A stretch of 64,000 nucleotides of DNA from Niameybacter massiliensis (lineage in GTDB: Bacteria; Bacillota; Clostridia; Lachnospirales; Cellulosilyticaceae): contig NZ_LN875033.1 in assembly GCF_001282685.1 (NCBI RefSeq), positions 2,501 through 66,500 on the forward strand. The letters run 5' to 3'. How positions within the stretch are numbered: position 1 is the first letter of the stretch; each line of letters begins with the position of its first letter. Shown here piece by piece: positions 1 to 8,072 of this stretch. A model generated the notes under the pieces. It was not told where the DNA came from, searched no databases, and saw only the letters and a list, made by a program, of their open reading frames with translations. A program made the position numbers and the translations under genes.

Positions 1-104
1 TTTTTGGTTTTACATTTAATCTTTAAAGTCAATCCTTTTCTTGTTACCTCTTTTATATGTTGTATTCTTTGTCTACTTAGTAATATTTATTTTATTTACA
101 TACA

Positions 105-140
105 AAAATAGAAGACAAACCTACCTTTGTCTTCTATTTC
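105..140 (-). terminator. Rho-independent terminator, probably bidirectional
   Basis: A perfect 14-bp inverted repeat (106-119 with 126-139) with a 6-nt loop and A/T tracts on both sides. It lies downstream of the minus-strand peptidase-like gene. Positions 1-104 and 141-212 show nothing else that I recognise. Confidence 0.75.
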
Positions 141-212
141 CATTTAGTTAATTTTAATTTTTTATGATTTCACTTTAATTCTTTAAAATTAAAATAACTA
201 AAAATATGAATT

Positions 213-1060
213 TTACTCTGCCATCATATACTCTTCTAGTTCATACAACATACTTTTCATATCCATATGGCAACTTTCTACGATACTATATTTAGCAATA
301 AGCCACTTTACAAATTCACATCCTATGTAATAACCTATATCAGAATGCCCTTTATAGCTATGCCAATCTCCGAAAAACTCCTGTGTACTCTCATTCTTAT
401 CAAGTCTTAACTTATATTCTTTTATTAATTGTTTTTTATTTTCTTTGCACCATATAAGCCATCCATTAGTATCTTGATGATAAAATGAATGATCGTTATA
501 TAGTAATTGCTCACAATACATCGCCATTCCTTCTCTATAGAGTTGCCATAATGAATGTTCCCACTGGGTATCTAGTTGAGGACTATTTTCTAATATGTGA
601 TCATGCCATATATGTCCAATTTCATGATAGATTAATGCAATCATACTTTTTGTATTATACCACTTAAGTTCTATTATCTTTTCAATGCCTAATAGAATAA
701 CTTTTCTGTTTCCTATATTAGTTGCCAACCTGCTCCATTACATAGTCCTAAATAAAAGATAATATCTATATCCAACTGGTATTTTAAATTATTTTCTACC
801 TTTTTAGATAAATCTTTAGTTACCTCTAAAAAAATTTCATGAACTTGTCTTAAAATATCCTCCTCACTAAAAGCTTGTTCAATAACAGGTATTACTTCCT
901 TTTTTAGATTATAATTATTACTATCTTGAATCAGCTTTTCTACTAATAACGGAGATATATTTGCTATATATCTTTTCCATTCTTCTAAAAATGCCGTAGT
1001 ATTTAATCGCATGCTTGATTCTAACTTTTTTATTTCTTCATATGTATCAATTATTTTCAT
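213..1060 (-). pseudogene. Putative zinc metallopeptidase, split by a frameshift
   Basis: Two overlapping minus-strand frames look like halves of one protein of about 282 aa. The upstream half (713-1060, 115 aa) ends ...YLGLCNGAGW then QLI-stop; the downstream half (213-728) opens only at a TTG codon inside that overlap and continues ATNIGNRKVILLGIEKI, then a HEIGHIWHDH motif (HExxH zinc site, with further histidines). Joining them at GAGW/ATNIG needs one extra base near 727 and restores a layout typical of predicted Zn-dependent proteases of the DUF2268 kind: a GxxN-type strand, an ILLGLEKI-type segment, then HExxH. No signal peptide is visible, so the intact protein would be cytoplasmic. 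The break is not in a long homopolymer, so it may be a real mutation or a sequencing error. The exact family is inference. Confidence 0.6.
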
Positions 1061-1082
1061 TGTTCTACCTCATCTATTAATT

Positions 1083-2456
1083 TCAACTTTTATCTATATG
1101 ATAAGCCTCATATGCTTCTTCTATTTCAAACCCTATCCCATAGTATAGTTTTAAAGCATTCTCATTTTCTACTTCTACACATAAACAAACCTTCTCAACT
1201 TCTGCATCTTGCATAGACCATTTAATAGCATACTGTAAAAGTGCTCTTCCTATGCCTTTCCCTCTATAAGCTTCTTTAACTGCTAGAAAATGTATATACC
1301 CTCTTTTACCTGAAAGCTGCTGCTCAATAAACGTATATCCTACTATTTCTTTTCCTTGCTTTACAATAAAGACTTGATGTCCTTCATCTAACATTGTGAC
1401 TATTTCTTCTCCACTATAATACACCCCTGGCCACGTTAGATCATGAAGTGCTTTTACCTCTTCATATTCTTCAACCGATGGTACTTCTACTAAGTATTCT
1501 TCTTCTAATGCACCTATGTTACTAGGATAAATTCTCAAAGTATATTCATCCCCCATAAAATGCGTATGCATTGAACGAAGTAATGATTTACACCACTCAT
1601 GCTCTTTATGAATAAAAAACTTATAGGTATAGGCATTCCCTAGTTCTTTTAACACAAAACTTATAAGCTGTTCACTAAGTTCTAGCCACATTTGTTTTTC
1701 CTTCCCCTCTACAAAAGGACCTACCATTTCTACTACTTGCTTGGCCTCATCAATCTCTAGACCAATTACTGCTACAAGTTTTGAATCCTGCAAAATACCT
1801 ACAGTTTTATTCTCAGGATCAGCAAAAGATTCTTTGACATCCGCTCTAATACTCTCCGGTTTTACTGAACAATACCCTATCCTATATTGAAGTAACTTAT
1901 TGTACTTACTCATAAGTTGTACAATTTCCTCAGTATATTCTTCACCTAAATAACAACATTTCATTTCTTCACTCCCCCTTTTCATTATCAAATCATATCT
2001 ATAACTAAATCCATCTACAGTTGACTTATCTTTTATAAAACCTACGTTTTCAAATAATCTTATTGAAGCATTATTATAATTATAAATTTCTCTTACGCCT
2101 AGAGTAGTGTACCCCAACTCTCGTGCCCTTTCTTTTAAAACTTCTATAACTTGCTTACCTATTCCTTTTCCACGATATTTACTTTCCCCTATTACGATAG
2201 GCAAATCATCTTTGCATAATGTAACATCACCTATAGGCTTAAATTCATCTTCTTCCTGTATTTCTATAAAATAAAGTTCTCCTTGTTCATTTAAATAGTT
2301 ATACATTCTTGCAAGCTTTAATGCATCATATACGCTTGCATCTTTTCCATCTACTAGACGTAACATTTCTTCATCTTGATACCAGCTTAATGCAAAATCA
2401 TAGTTACCATCATATCTTCTCAATCTTAATCCCTTTGTAATATCAATCAATTGCAT
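1083..2456 (-). CDS. Double GNAT acetyltransferase (fusion)
   Basis: A 457-aa protein with a RimJ/RimL-like GNAT domain at about residues 1-160 (acetyl-CoA loop around YRGKGIGKQV) and a second GNAT domain at about 320-455 (loop YRGKGIGRALLQ, followed by VENENALKLYYGIGF). The stretch between them (about 165-310) resembles a degenerate GNAT fold. Such proteins transfer acetyl groups from acetyl-CoA to amines; the substrate cannot be read from sequence. Inside the frame, at Met165 (1962-1964), an ATG is preceded by a strong GGGGAG ribosome site, so the gene looks like an in-frame fusion of two genes or has a second translation start. It lies 22 bp downstream-to-upstream from the broken peptidase gene on the same strand. 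Confidence 0.8.
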   Translation of the reverse strand: MQLIDITKGLRLRRYDGNYDFALSWYQDEEMLRLVDGKDASVYDALKLARMYNYLNEQGELYFIEIQEEDEFKPIGDVTLCKDDLPIVIGESKYRGKGIGKQVIEVLKERARELGYTTLGVREIYNYNNASIRLFENVGFIKDKSTVDGFSYRYDLIMKRGSEEMKCCYLGEEYTEEIVQLMSKYNKLLQYRIGYCSVKPESIRADVKESFADPENKTVGILQDSKLVAVIGLEIDEAKQVVEMVGPFVEGKEKQMWLELSEQLISFVLKELGNAYTYKFFIHKEHEWCKSLLRSMHTHFMGDEYTLRIYPSNIGALEEEYLVEVPSVEEYEEVKALHDLTWPGVYYSGEEIVTMLDEGHQVFIVKQGKEIVGYTFIEQQLSGKRGYIHFLAVKEAYRGKGIGRALLQYAIKWSMQDAEVEKVCLCVEVENENALKLYYGIGFEIEEAYEAYHIDKS

Positions 2457-2566
2457 TTTCTTCTCTCCTTTATTCTGTCCTAAAGAAAAAACAGTAGAGC
2501 CATTACTTTTATCATAATGACTCTACTGTCTATAATGCAATCTATAAAATGTCTATCATGTATTTT

Positions 2567-2833
2567 TTATTTACTACCATATACAATCTTTCTAATACTT
2601 GCTAAGCTCAGATGATAAGAACTTGCTAAAGTTTCACAACTTTCTCCACTTGCATATGCTTCCTTAATCGCAGCATTGCGCATAGCTAAATAACTTCTTC
2701 CCCCTGAGCATTCTCCCCATTTCTTTTTATGTCCCTTTTTATTGGGTATATAAAGTATTTCACCCTGTATATAGTATTGTATTTGTTCTAATAATTCTTG
2801 TGGTAATATATCTTCTGCTTTTCTATATTTCAT
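2567..2833 (-). CDS. CD3324-family small DNA-binding-like protein
   Basis: An 88-aa protein beginning MKYRKAEDILP. The N-terminal half has a YIQGEILYIPNKKG segment, the C-terminal half a helix-turn-helix-like stretch (AIKEAYASGESCETLASSYHLSLASIRKIVYG), matching my memory of the CD3324 family seen in Clostridia, probably a transcription regulator. A longer frame exists to a TTG at 2872, but an AGGGAG site (2842-2847) sits 8 nt before the ATG at 2833, so I chose 2833. A 17-codon leader reading frame with a perfect AGGAGG lies upstream. The role is unknown. Confidence 0.7.
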   Translation of the reverse strand: MKYRKAEDILPQELLEQIQYYIQGEILYIPNKKGHKKKWGECSGGRSYLAMRNAAIKEAYASGESCETLASSYHLSLASIRKIVYGSK

Positions 2834-2934
2834 AATATCGCTCTCCCTAGAAAGTATGTTGTCATTCTCCAAGGTGCAGTATCTATGAAATAGAGCAGGC
2901 GACTTTAAACTAAGCTCAGTTCAGGCAATCGCCT

Positions 2935-2988
2935 TTATCTATTAATAGATCCTGCTGAGCAACTACTAACTCTTGTTGTACAAATCAT
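2935..2988 (-). CDS. Possible 17-aa leader peptide
   Basis: The frame MICTTRVSSCSAGSINR starts with ATG at 2988, preceded by a perfect AGGAGG (2997-3002) at ideal distance. It is followed by GC-richer DNA (2885-2934) that can form two mutually exclusive hairpins (a short AGGC/GCCT stem, or AGGCGA with the distal TCGCCT) ahead of the CD3324-like gene. The ribosome site is directly visible; the attenuation role is inference. Confidence 0.4.
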   Translation of the reverse strand: MICTTRVSSCSAGSINR

Positions 2989-3093
2989 ACTTCTTCCTCC
3001 TCGCTTTAAAATTTATTAATATGTTCTTATCATATTATATCATCTTCATACTTTTCAATATCTTTTTAGGTCTATTGCATAATCCCATAAACA

Positions 3094-3145
3094 AATAAAG
3101 GTCTATGAAACTAGAAAATTATAACTCGTTCCATAGACCTTTATT
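3094..3145 (-). terminator. Terminator downstream of chitinase
   Basis: A perfect 14-bp inverted repeat (3094-3107 with 3132-3145), A/T-rich at both ends and able to act in both directions. It follows the chitinase stop on the minus strand and separates it from the CD3324-like gene. Confidence 0.8.
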
Positions 3146-3191
3146 GATAATTTAATTATTCATTCTATATAGCATTTCTATATCTTAGCTA

Positions 3192-6100
3192 TTATAGTTT
3201 TTCCCAACTTTCATCACTGCCTGGAGTTGATGTTGTCCACCATTTCGCTTTATATGTTTCTCCATTGTAAGTTACAATATCGCCCCCTACATATGTTCCA
3301 CCTTGTACATAATTATTATCATTTGATTGATCTTCATCACTGTTACCAGCACCTTCTAACTCCCAACTACTATCACTACCTGGAGTTGAATTTGTCCACC
3401 ATTTTGCTTTATATACTTGTCCATTGTAGTTTACGCGGTCCCCTTCTACATAAGCTTTACCTGGAATATAAACTTGTGTACCATCTTCATTAACTTGAGG
3501 TGCTTTCTCCCATGCACTACTGTTATCTGGCGCTTCACCTTGTACCCACCATTTTGCAGTATACTCTTCACCTTTGTAGATAACCTTATCTCCAGTATTA
3601 TAAATTCTTTCTGGATTATATGTATCACCTGGTTCTGGTGTTGTTGGTACTTCTTTAACTGTGATATTTCTTACAACAATCGTTGTTAAACCTTCACTAT
3701 CTGTTACTGTATACATGACTTCATAGCTACCTGGTACATTTACATCTACAAAACCATCTAGTTTGATTGCATGTGTTAAATCACCATCTTCTTTATCATA
3801 GGCACTTACATTAGCCATTACATCAAAAGCATCCCCTACTTCAAGTACAATATCTTCTGCTCCGCGAATAACAGGTGCTGTATTTGGTACTTTAGTTACC
3901 ACTATACGACGCTCTAGTGATGTGAGTGCACCATCTTTATCTTCTACAGTATAGATTAAAATATATGTTCCTTCTTTACTTGTATCTACTTGACCTGTTA
4001 CTTGAATTGCTCCTGTTAAGTTACCATCTTCTTTGTCATATGCACTAATACCATGCATTACACCAAAGTCTTCACCTACATTAATTTCTACATCTACTAC
4101 ACCACTGATAACAGGTGCTGTATTTGGTAATTTTGTAACGACTACTTGACGCTCTACTTCTGTTACTAAGCCTTTTGAATCTACAACTTTATAAGTTAGT
4201 ACATAAGTACCTTCTTTGTTTGTATCTACATTTCCTACTACTTGAATTGCTGTTGTTAAGTCACCATCTTCCTCATCATGTGCTCTTACACCAGCCATCT
4301 TATCAAAATCTTGTCCTATATTAATTTCAATATTGTCTGCCCCTGTAATAACTGGAGCTGTATTTTCTTTTACAACAACATTACGTACTACTGTTGTTGT
4401 AACTTCCTGGCTATCTGACACTGTATAAGTTAATGTATATTGACCTACAGTTGTTGTATCTACTGCACCTTCTACTGTAATTGTTTCTGTTAAATCTCCA
4501 TCTTCTTTATCTGTTGCTACTACATTTGCCATAGGATCAAATGTATCCCCTACTGTTAAAATTACATCTTCTATGCCTATAAATACTGGAGCTTGATTAA
4601 CATTTGCATCTTTTCCTGCTGGTATCATACCATTAAACGTAATATTTCTTACACCACTAAAGCATAAACCGATCATTCCTTGAAGATTAGTTGTTGCACC
4701 TGCTGCTAAGTTTTGCCATCCTGAAGATTGAATAGTTATTCTTGTGAATTCACCATTATCTTGTTTTGTTACTGTTCCACCCCAAGTAGATTTGAATTCA
4801 GCTGACTTTGGTAAATCAAAAGCAATTTCCCATCCACCTTTAATTTCTTCATCTGTATGGTTTGTAATAATAAATTCATATGTATAGTTTGGATGATCAT
4901 AGTTACCTTTTAGCTCTACTTCAACACCAATTTCTGATGTTCCTTTTAAACTCTCATCTGTTTTGTTAGCTGGCCCCATTACTTCAAGACCATCACTTAA
5001 TCTCTTAGTAAGTGTATTTCCATAGGTGTACTTACCTTCATTAATATCTGTTGAACCTGGTACATAGTTTGGATTTAAACCATAATCACCATCCATAACC
5101 CAGATTAATGCACCACCTAAGTTTTTCTCTTCAATATATTTTAAGCGTTCATCTATTGACCTTTCATTTTCATAGCTTAAGAATACACGTTCATCTGGTT
5201 GCCATAAATGTGGTACCTTACCAACATTATCCCAATATACTTGTAAATTTGGATCTTCTTCCATTAAGTTAAGTACATGCCATAATGGGTTTGCACCTGC
5301 TGGTATCTGATAGCCTGTTGTATCATAATCTCCCCAGATATTGTACTTACCTGTTGCTGGTGTTTTACTGCTACCATGTAAACCTGTACCATCTCCGCCT
5401 TGTACATTCTCCCAACCTCTTGTGTAGTAAGGAATCCCCATAAGAATTTTTTCCGGAGGTAGTACACCACGATAGTAATTGTATGACCAATCCATACCTA
5501 ATACTGGCATAATCATTCCTTTTGTTTCTGTATCTGCTGGATCTGGATAAATATTAGCTTGGTTTTCAACATATTGATTCCATCCACCATGATAGTCATA
5601 AGACATAATGCTTAAGAAATCTAAGTAGTTAGCATATTCATTAGACTCAACACCACCTAACACCCATGAAGATGCTGACACAGCAGCTGTTAGCATATAG
5701 TATTTTCCATCTTCTCTACCAGCTTTATCAAGTCCTTCTCTTAATTTCTTCATCATCACATTGTAACGTTTATTAATTGTTTGACGACGTGGCTCAGATA
5801 CATCAAAATCATCTGGATTCCCTGATTGGCTTGTTGATGATGGGAATTCAAAGTCAATATCAATACCATCAAATCCATATGTTCTAATAAAGTCAACACA
5901 TGATTGTACAAATGTATCAATACCTTGGTCTGTATCCATCATTGTGTAGAATCCACGTGAACCAGCCCATCCACCTACTGACATTAATAATGTTACATCT
6001 GGAAACTGCTTTTTCATTTGTTGAAGAATATTAAAATGTCCTTGATAAGGTAAGTTTGGATCAAGTGTTACAGGTTTTCCATTATAACTTAAATCCATGC

Positions 6101-6419
6101 CTTCAAATGTTTCCTCTATCGCTGCTTCACGATCAGAGAAAGTAATTTGATTTGTTTTTTCATCTACAAATGCAAAAGAATACTGAATATGTGTTAGTTC
6201 TTCCCATTGTAAATCTGTTACATTAAAATAATTATGCTCTGCTGACTTATATGCCCATTCTGGAAAATAACCTACAATTTTTCTTTCTAAATCTTCCGGT
6301 CTACTTGCTACTCTATCTTGTTCAACTGCCAATACTGTCCCAAAAGTTGGGATAGCACCATATACCATAGTCATACCAAGAACAACTGCCATAAGTTTTC
6401 TTATCTTACCTAATTTCAT
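3192..6419 (-). CDS. Secreted multidomain GH18 chitinase
   Basis: A 1075-aa secreted enzyme that hydrolyses beta-1,4-GlcNAc bonds in chitin. An N-terminal signal peptide (residues 1-32, KIRKLMAVVLGM core, likely cleavage near VLA) is followed by a GH18 barrel (about 45-460) with SVGGW and the catalytic DGIDIDFE (Asp187, Asp189, Glu191). Residues about 495-600 form a CBM2-like carbohydrate-binding module (WEIAFDLPK, aromatic-rich). Four tandem DUF5011/Ig-like repeats of about 80 aa (about 606-920, each with VGDxFDxMxxVxAxDKEDGDLT) act as a spacer. Three CBM5/12 chitin-binding modules (AKWW motifs) occupy about 930-1075. No SLH or sortase signal, so the enzyme should be released. It probably supplies chito-oligosaccharides to the GlcNAc genes at 37-50 kb. 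A plausible promoter with phased repeats lies upstream. Confidence 0.93.
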   Translation of the reverse strand: MKLGKIRKLMAVVLGMTMVYGAIPTFGTVLAVEQDRVASRPEDLERKIVGYFPEWAYKSAEHNYFNVTDLQWEELTHIQYSFAFVDEKTNQITFSDREAAIEETFEGMDLSYNGKPVTLDPNLPYQGHFNILQQMKKQFPDVTLLMSVGGWAGSRGFYTMMDTDQGIDTFVQSCVDFIRTYGFDGIDIDFEFPSSTSQSGNPDDFDVSEPRRQTINKRYNVMMKKLREGLDKAGREDGKYYMLTAAVSASSWVLGGVESNEYANYLDFLSIMSYDYHGGWNQYVENQANIYPDPADTETKGMIMPVLGMDWSYNYYRGVLPPEKILMGIPYYTRGWENVQGGDGTGLHGSSKTPATGKYNIWGDYDTTGYQIPAGANPLWHVLNLMEEDPNLQVYWDNVGKVPHLWQPDERVFLSYENERSIDERLKYIEEKNLGGALIWVMDGDYGLNPNYVPGSTDINEGKYTYGNTLTKRLSDGLEVMGPANKTDESLKGTSEIGVEVELKGNYDHPNYTYEFIITNHTDEEIKGGWEIAFDLPKSAEFKSTWGGTVTKQDNGEFTRITIQSSGWQNLAAGATTNLQGMIGLCFSGVRNITFNGMIPAGKDANVNQAPVFIGIEDVILTVGDTFDPMANVVATDKEDGDLTETITVEGAVDTTTVGQYTLTYTVSDSQEVTTTVVRNVVVKENTAPVITGADNIEINIGQDFDKMAGVRAHDEEDGDLTTAIQVVGNVDTNKEGTYVLTYKVVDSKGLVTEVERQVVVTKLPNTAPVISGVVDVEINVGEDFGVMHGISAYDKEDGNLTGAIQVTGQVDTSKEGTYILIYTVEDKDGALTSLERRIVVTKVPNTAPVIRGAEDIVLEVGDAFDVMANVSAYDKEDGDLTHAIKLDGFVDVNVPGSYEVMYTVTDSEGLTTIVVRNITVKEVPTTPEPGDTYNPERIYNTGDKVIYKGEEYTAKWWVQGEAPDNSSAWEKAPQVNEDGTQVYIPGKAYVEGDRVNYNGQVYKAKWWTNSTPGSDSSWELEGAGNSDEDQSNDNNYVQGGTYVGGDIVTYNGETYKAKWWTTSTPGSDESWEKL

Positions 6420-6490
6420 ATTAAGCTCCTTCTTATATATTTAAATATTTTTATATTTATCTCCATTTATTACTTATATTGGTCATCTAC

Positions 6491-6520
6491 ATTATTTCGC
6501 AACTTATGTCCCTAGGTCAA
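6491..6520 (-). promoter_or_regulatory. Candidate promoter of the chitinase gene
   Basis: On the minus strand TTGACC (6515-6520) and AATAAT (6491-6496) are separated by 18 bp, about 70 bp upstream of the chitinase start. The match is moderate. Confidence 0.45.
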
Positions 6521-6556
6521 CATCCTACTTGTCCCTTATTTGTCCTCTTAATGTCC
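6507..6556 (-). repeat. Phased TGTCC direct repeats (possible operator)
   Basis: TGTCC (GGACA on the sense strand) occurs at 6507, 6530, 6541 and 6552. The last three are exactly 11 bp apart and lie just upstream of the candidate -35 box of the chitinase promoter, on one face of the helix. This is the geometry of an activator site; the protein is unknown. Confidence 0.45.
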
Positions 6557-6619
6557 TTACTTTACTTAAAACTTTCTACTATCCCTTACGTTCTATAAAA
6601 AATAGATTTTATATACCAA

Positions 6620-6655
6620 AAAAGGCCTAGGCATAATTGCCTAGACCTCTTTTTA
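6620..6655 (-). terminator. Terminator of infC-rpmI-rplT
   Basis: A CTAGGCA/TGCCTAG stem with extra pairs (arms about 6622-6633 and 6638-6650), followed on the minus strand by a T-run, just downstream of rplT. Confidence 0.8.
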
Positions 6656-6687
6656 TATTAACTTGAAATATTTTAAATTAGCTTAAA

Positions 6688-7044
6688 TTATTTTAAGTTA
6701 GCTTTAGCTGTTTCAACTAATGTTGTGAAAGCTGCTGCATCATTGATAGCCATATCAGCTAACATTTTTCTGTTGATTGTGATGTTAGCGTTTTTAAGAC
6801 CATTCATGAAACGGCTGTATGATAAACCGTTCATTCTGCTTGCTGCGTTAATACGAGCAATCCATAATGTTCTGAATTCACGTTTTCTTTGTTTTCTACC
6901 AGCATATGAGTAGCTTAATGATTTCATTACAGCTTGTTTAGCTGTTCTGAATTGTTTAGATTTCGCGCCTCTATAGCCTTTAGCTAATTTTAATACTCTG
7001 TTACGTCTTTTTTTAGTAGCCATGCCACCTTTTACTCTCGCCAT
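6688..7044 (-). CDS. rplT: Large ribosomal subunit protein bL20
   Basis: A 118-aa protein, normal length for bL20, with MARVKGG at the start, the basic [15 protein letters not shown] extension and the globular [19 protein letters not shown] part. It binds 23S rRNA early in 50S assembly and in Firmicutes represses its own operon through the infC leader. It is last in infC-rpmI-rplT, 25 bp after rpmI, with GGAGG upstream. Confidence 0.98.
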   Translation of the reverse strand: MARVKGGMATKKRRNRVLKLAKGYRGAKSKQFRTAKQAVMKSLSYSYAGRKQRKREFRTLWIARINAASRMNGLSYSRFMNGLKNANITINRKMLADMAINDAAAFTTLVETAKANLK

Positions 7045-7069
7045 GTTCCTAACCTCCTACTGCTTTTTC

Positions 7070-7267
7070 TTATAAATGTGGTAATAAACGTTTCATTTGT
7101 TTTTCGTTTGTTGAATCAACAAGTCCAGCATGTCTTAAGTTACGTTTTCTCTTAGGAGATTTTTTTGTTAAGATGTGACTTGTGTATGCTTTTGATCTTT
7201 TAAGTTTTCCTGATCCTGTTACTTTGAAGCGTTTTGCTGCTGCTCTATTTGTTTTTAATTTAGCCAT
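7070..7267 (-). CDS. rpmI: Large ribosomal subunit protein bL35
   Basis: A 65-aa highly basic protein with the bL35 signatures [20 protein letters not shown] and [15 protein letters not shown]. Middle gene of the infC operon, with an AAGGAGG site directly upstream. Confidence 0.98.
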   Translation of the reverse strand: MAKLKTNRAAAKRFKVTGSGKLKRSKAYTSHILTKKSPKRKRNLRHAGLVDSTNEKQMKRLLPHL

Positions 7268-7312
7268 GAGTAGGATCCTCCTTTTAATAATTTAATTTTT
7301 ATCTTAAGGTAA

Positions 7313-7825
7313 CTATTTTGGTGCTACCACGATAGCCATGTTTCTACCTTCTAATTTAGGTCTGTTTTCAGCTACGCCATACTCTTCGAGAAGTGACATT
7401 GCTTGATCTAATATCTCAACACCTTTTTGTGTATGCATCATCTCACGTCCACGGAACATAACTGATACTTTAACTTTGTCCCCTGCTTTTAAGAATTTTT
7501 GAGCATTACGGACTTTAGTTTCGAAGTCATGTTTATCAATACTTGCTGAAAATCTAACTTCTTTAACACTAACTGTTTTTTGATTTTTACGAGCTTCTTT
7601 TTCTTTCTTAGCTGCATCAAATTTGTATTTACCGTAATCCATCACCTTACATACTGGTGGTTTTGCTTGTGGAGCAATTTTGACAAGATCAAGATTTTTT
7701 TCACTGGCCATTTGTTGAGCGTCTCTAATTGATACAATACCAATTTGCTCTCCATCTGCACCAATAAGTCTTACTTCTTTGTCACGAATTTGTTCGTTAA
7801 TCATTAATTCGTTAATAATGGGCAC
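7313..7825 (-). CDS. infC: Translation initiation factor IF-3
   Basis: A 170-aa IF-3 with the N-domain starting INELMINEQIRDKEVRLIGADG, the linker (KKEKEARKNQKTVSVKEVRF) and the C-domain (KVRNAQKFLKAGDKVKVSVMFRGREM). IF-3 keeps the 30S subunit free and checks the start codon and initiator tRNA. The frame opens close to an AGGAGG; the first Met codes for MPIINELMINEQ. First gene of infC-rpmI-rplT, under the leader at 7835-8060. Confidence 0.97.
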   Translation of the reverse strand: MPIINELMINEQIRDKEVRLIGADGEQIGIVSIRDAQQMASEKNLDLVKIAPQAKPPVCKVMDYGKYKFDAAKKEKEARKNQKTVSVKEVRFSASIDKHDFETKVRNAQKFLKAGDKVKVSVMFRGREMMHTQKGVEILDQAMSLLEEYGVAENRPKLEGRNMAIVVAPK

Positions 7826-7834
7826 CTCCTAAAT

Positions 7835-8060
7835 TTGTTTGCCTGTATGAATTTAAACATCTCTTTTTGCGTTGATGTGAACGCACTAAAATAAAGAAGT
7901 GGATAGATGCATTCAACCTACCCACTTCTTTTCTATATCATACTAAATCTGTCGATTTAAAATTCAATTAGTATGACCTTACGAACTTAAGTCGTTGTAA
8001 GGTGAGAAGAGATAGCTTCTACTTGCATCTGATAACATATGAAATCTTACCATAGACAAT
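7835..8060 (-). promoter_or_regulatory. L20-type autoregulatory leader of infC
   Basis: About 225 nt lie between thrS and infC on the minus strand. The leader contains TCTTCTCACCTTACAACGAC, a GTTCGTAAGGTCATACTA segment and, at its 3' end, a terminator (AAAGAAGTGG 7893-7902 with CCACTTCTTT 7922-7931, T-tract). Position, pairing and terminator agree with the Firmicutes L20 leader, in which bL20 binding leads to early termination. I identify it from memory of the family, not by a covariance search. Confidence 0.7.
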
Positions 8061-8072
8061 TAGGTTTGTCAA

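Noticed and set aside
3620-4600. Tandem DNA repeats in the chitinase gene as a possible CRISPR-like or mobile array
   Set aside because: The repeats are about 240 bp long, in frame and code for the four Ig-like DUF5011 domains; no spacers. No CRISPR array, IS element or tRNA gene was found anywhere in the window.
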